Shown one piece after another: positions 6,605 through 7,194 of a stretch of DNA of 7,194 bases. Both the position numbers and the translations under genes were made by a program. The notes under the pieces are model-generated. The model had not been told where the DNA came from and searched no databases. It saw only the letters and a program-made list of their open reading frames with translations. The stretch is from an uncultured Lacibacter sp. (GTDB lineage: Bacteria; Bacteroidota; Bacteroidia; Chitinophagales; Chitinophagaceae). The first letter of the stretch is position 1. Each line of letters opens with the position of its first letter. The stretch spans positions 1 through 7,194 of the forward strand of contig NZ_CAMLGT010000197.1 in the NCBI RefSeq assembly GCF_946479605.1, given 5' to 3'.

Positions 6605-7194
6605 ATGAAGCCCCATTCGTTCTTCTTTCTCTTATGTATCCTTTCAGCATCGTTATTTTCCTGCAGGAAAAACAAAGCCTCTGCTAAAAACTACCGTTAT
6701 ACTGAAACAATTATGGTAGATGGATTGAGCAGAAAATTTGTATTGAATTTGCCACCGGGTTATTATGATGCTGCCGGCTTTTCTCTTGTAATAGCCATGC
6801 ATGGCGGCGGGGGAAGTGCCAGCCAGTTTGAAAGCACATCAAAGCTGACGGAAAAAGCCAATGCTGCCGGTTTCATTGTTGTTTACCCGGAAGGCACAGG
6901 TGTTATTAATACCTGGAATGCCGGCACCTGCTGCGGCCCGGCTGTAAATAATAATATCAATGACGTAAAATTTATCAGTATGCTCATTGATAAACTTGTT
7001 GCTTCTTATAAGATCAATCCTAAGAAAGTATATGCAACAGGTCACTCAAATGGTGGTATGATGAGTTACCGCTTAGCCTGCGAACTAAGTAACAAAATTG
7101 CAGCGATAGCACCCAACGGCAGTACCATGGTTGTTACACAGCCATGCAATCCGTCGAGAGCAGTTCCGGTACTGCACATGCATTCCAAACTCGA
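6605..7194 (+). CDS. Lipoprotein esterase of the LpqC / polyhydroxybutyrate-depolymerase-like family (3' truncated by window edge)
   Basis: The frame is open from the ATG at 6605 to the right edge, giving 196 whole codons plus two bases. Residues 1-20 (MKPHSFFFLLCILSASLFSC) are a lipoprotein signal with Cys20 as the lipidation site. The +1 to +4 residues are RKNK, with no acidic surface-export signal, so a periplasm-facing anchor is more likely. The alpha/beta-hydrolase core shows an oxyanion-type HGGGGSASQF (66-75), GFIVVYPEGTG (89-99), WNAGTCCG (104-111), NDVKFI (119-124) and the nucleophile elbow ATGHSNGGMMSYRLAC (144-159) with Ser148. These are the family's landmarks in the expected order. 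The catalytic Asp and His should lie beyond the window. The family includes feruloyl/acetyl-xylan esterases and PHB depolymerases; an exported enzyme is more likely to act on polysaccharide esters or external polymers than on a cytoplasmic PHB store, but this is inference. Confidence 0.9.
   Translation, partial: MKPHSFFFLLCILSASLFSCRKNKASAKNYRYTETIMVDGLSRKFVLNLPPGYYDAAGFSLVIAMHGGGGSASQFESTSKLTEKANAAGFIVVYPEGTGVINTWNAGTCCGPAVNNNINDVKFISMLIDKLVASYKINPKKVYATGHSNGGMMSYRLACELSNKIAAIAPNGSTMVVTQPCNPSRAVPVLHMHSKL

Noticed and set aside
6839..7045. A 68-codon - strand open frame within the esterase-like gene
   Set aside because: It lies opposite a well-conserved hydrolase core and has no recognisable domain.
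1..7194. A hidden multi-gene system (defence, mobile element, CRISPR, secondary metabolism)
   Set aside because: There are no transposase, integrase, nuclease, toxin, repeat-array or biosynthetic signatures; gene strands alternate, so there is no operon to define a system.

Overview
The window looks like an ordinary chromosomal stretch from a member of the Bacteroidota, plausibly a Chitinophagaceae-like organism; the family-level placement is inference. The phylum call rests on several signs. The left gene is an outer-membrane barrel ending in Phe with a TonB-receptor-type NxFNxxxY segment. One gene encodes a DUF4920 protein, a family I associate with this phylum. Start codons are preceded by A/T-rich leaders without Shine-Dalgarno sequences. 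There is also a perfect TAnnTTTG -7 promoter element.

Layout, left to right: (1) the 3' part of a + strand outer-membrane beta-barrel / TonB-dependent-receptor-like gene, cut by the left edge and ending at 1808; (2) a 10-bp hairpin between convergent genes; (3) a large - strand gene (1875-4994) for an exported sortilin/VPS10-like, Asp-box beta-propeller protein with an Ig-like and a helical C-terminal region; (4) a 224-bp divergent intergenic region with a candidate Bacteroidota promoter; (5) a + strand secreted YceI-family protein (5219-5857); (6) a 14-bp perfect palindrome and a 14-bp-stem bidirectional terminator; (7) a - strand exported DUF4920 protein (5956-6426); (8) a 178-bp divergent intergenic region; (9) the 5' part of a + strand lipoprotein resembling LpqC / polyhydroxybutyrate-depolymerase-type esterases, running off the right edge.

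All five genes encode cell-envelope or exported proteins. Neighbours alternate in strand (+ - + - +), so no two share an operon, and each is probably a separate transcription unit bounded by shared terminators or divergent promoter regions. I see no mobile element, CRISPR array, tRNA/rRNA or defence module. I found no convincing undescribed multi-gene system. The points most worth a second look are the large sortilin-like protein of unknown substrate, the Cys-containing DUF4920 protein facing the YceI gene, and the palindrome beside the terminator.
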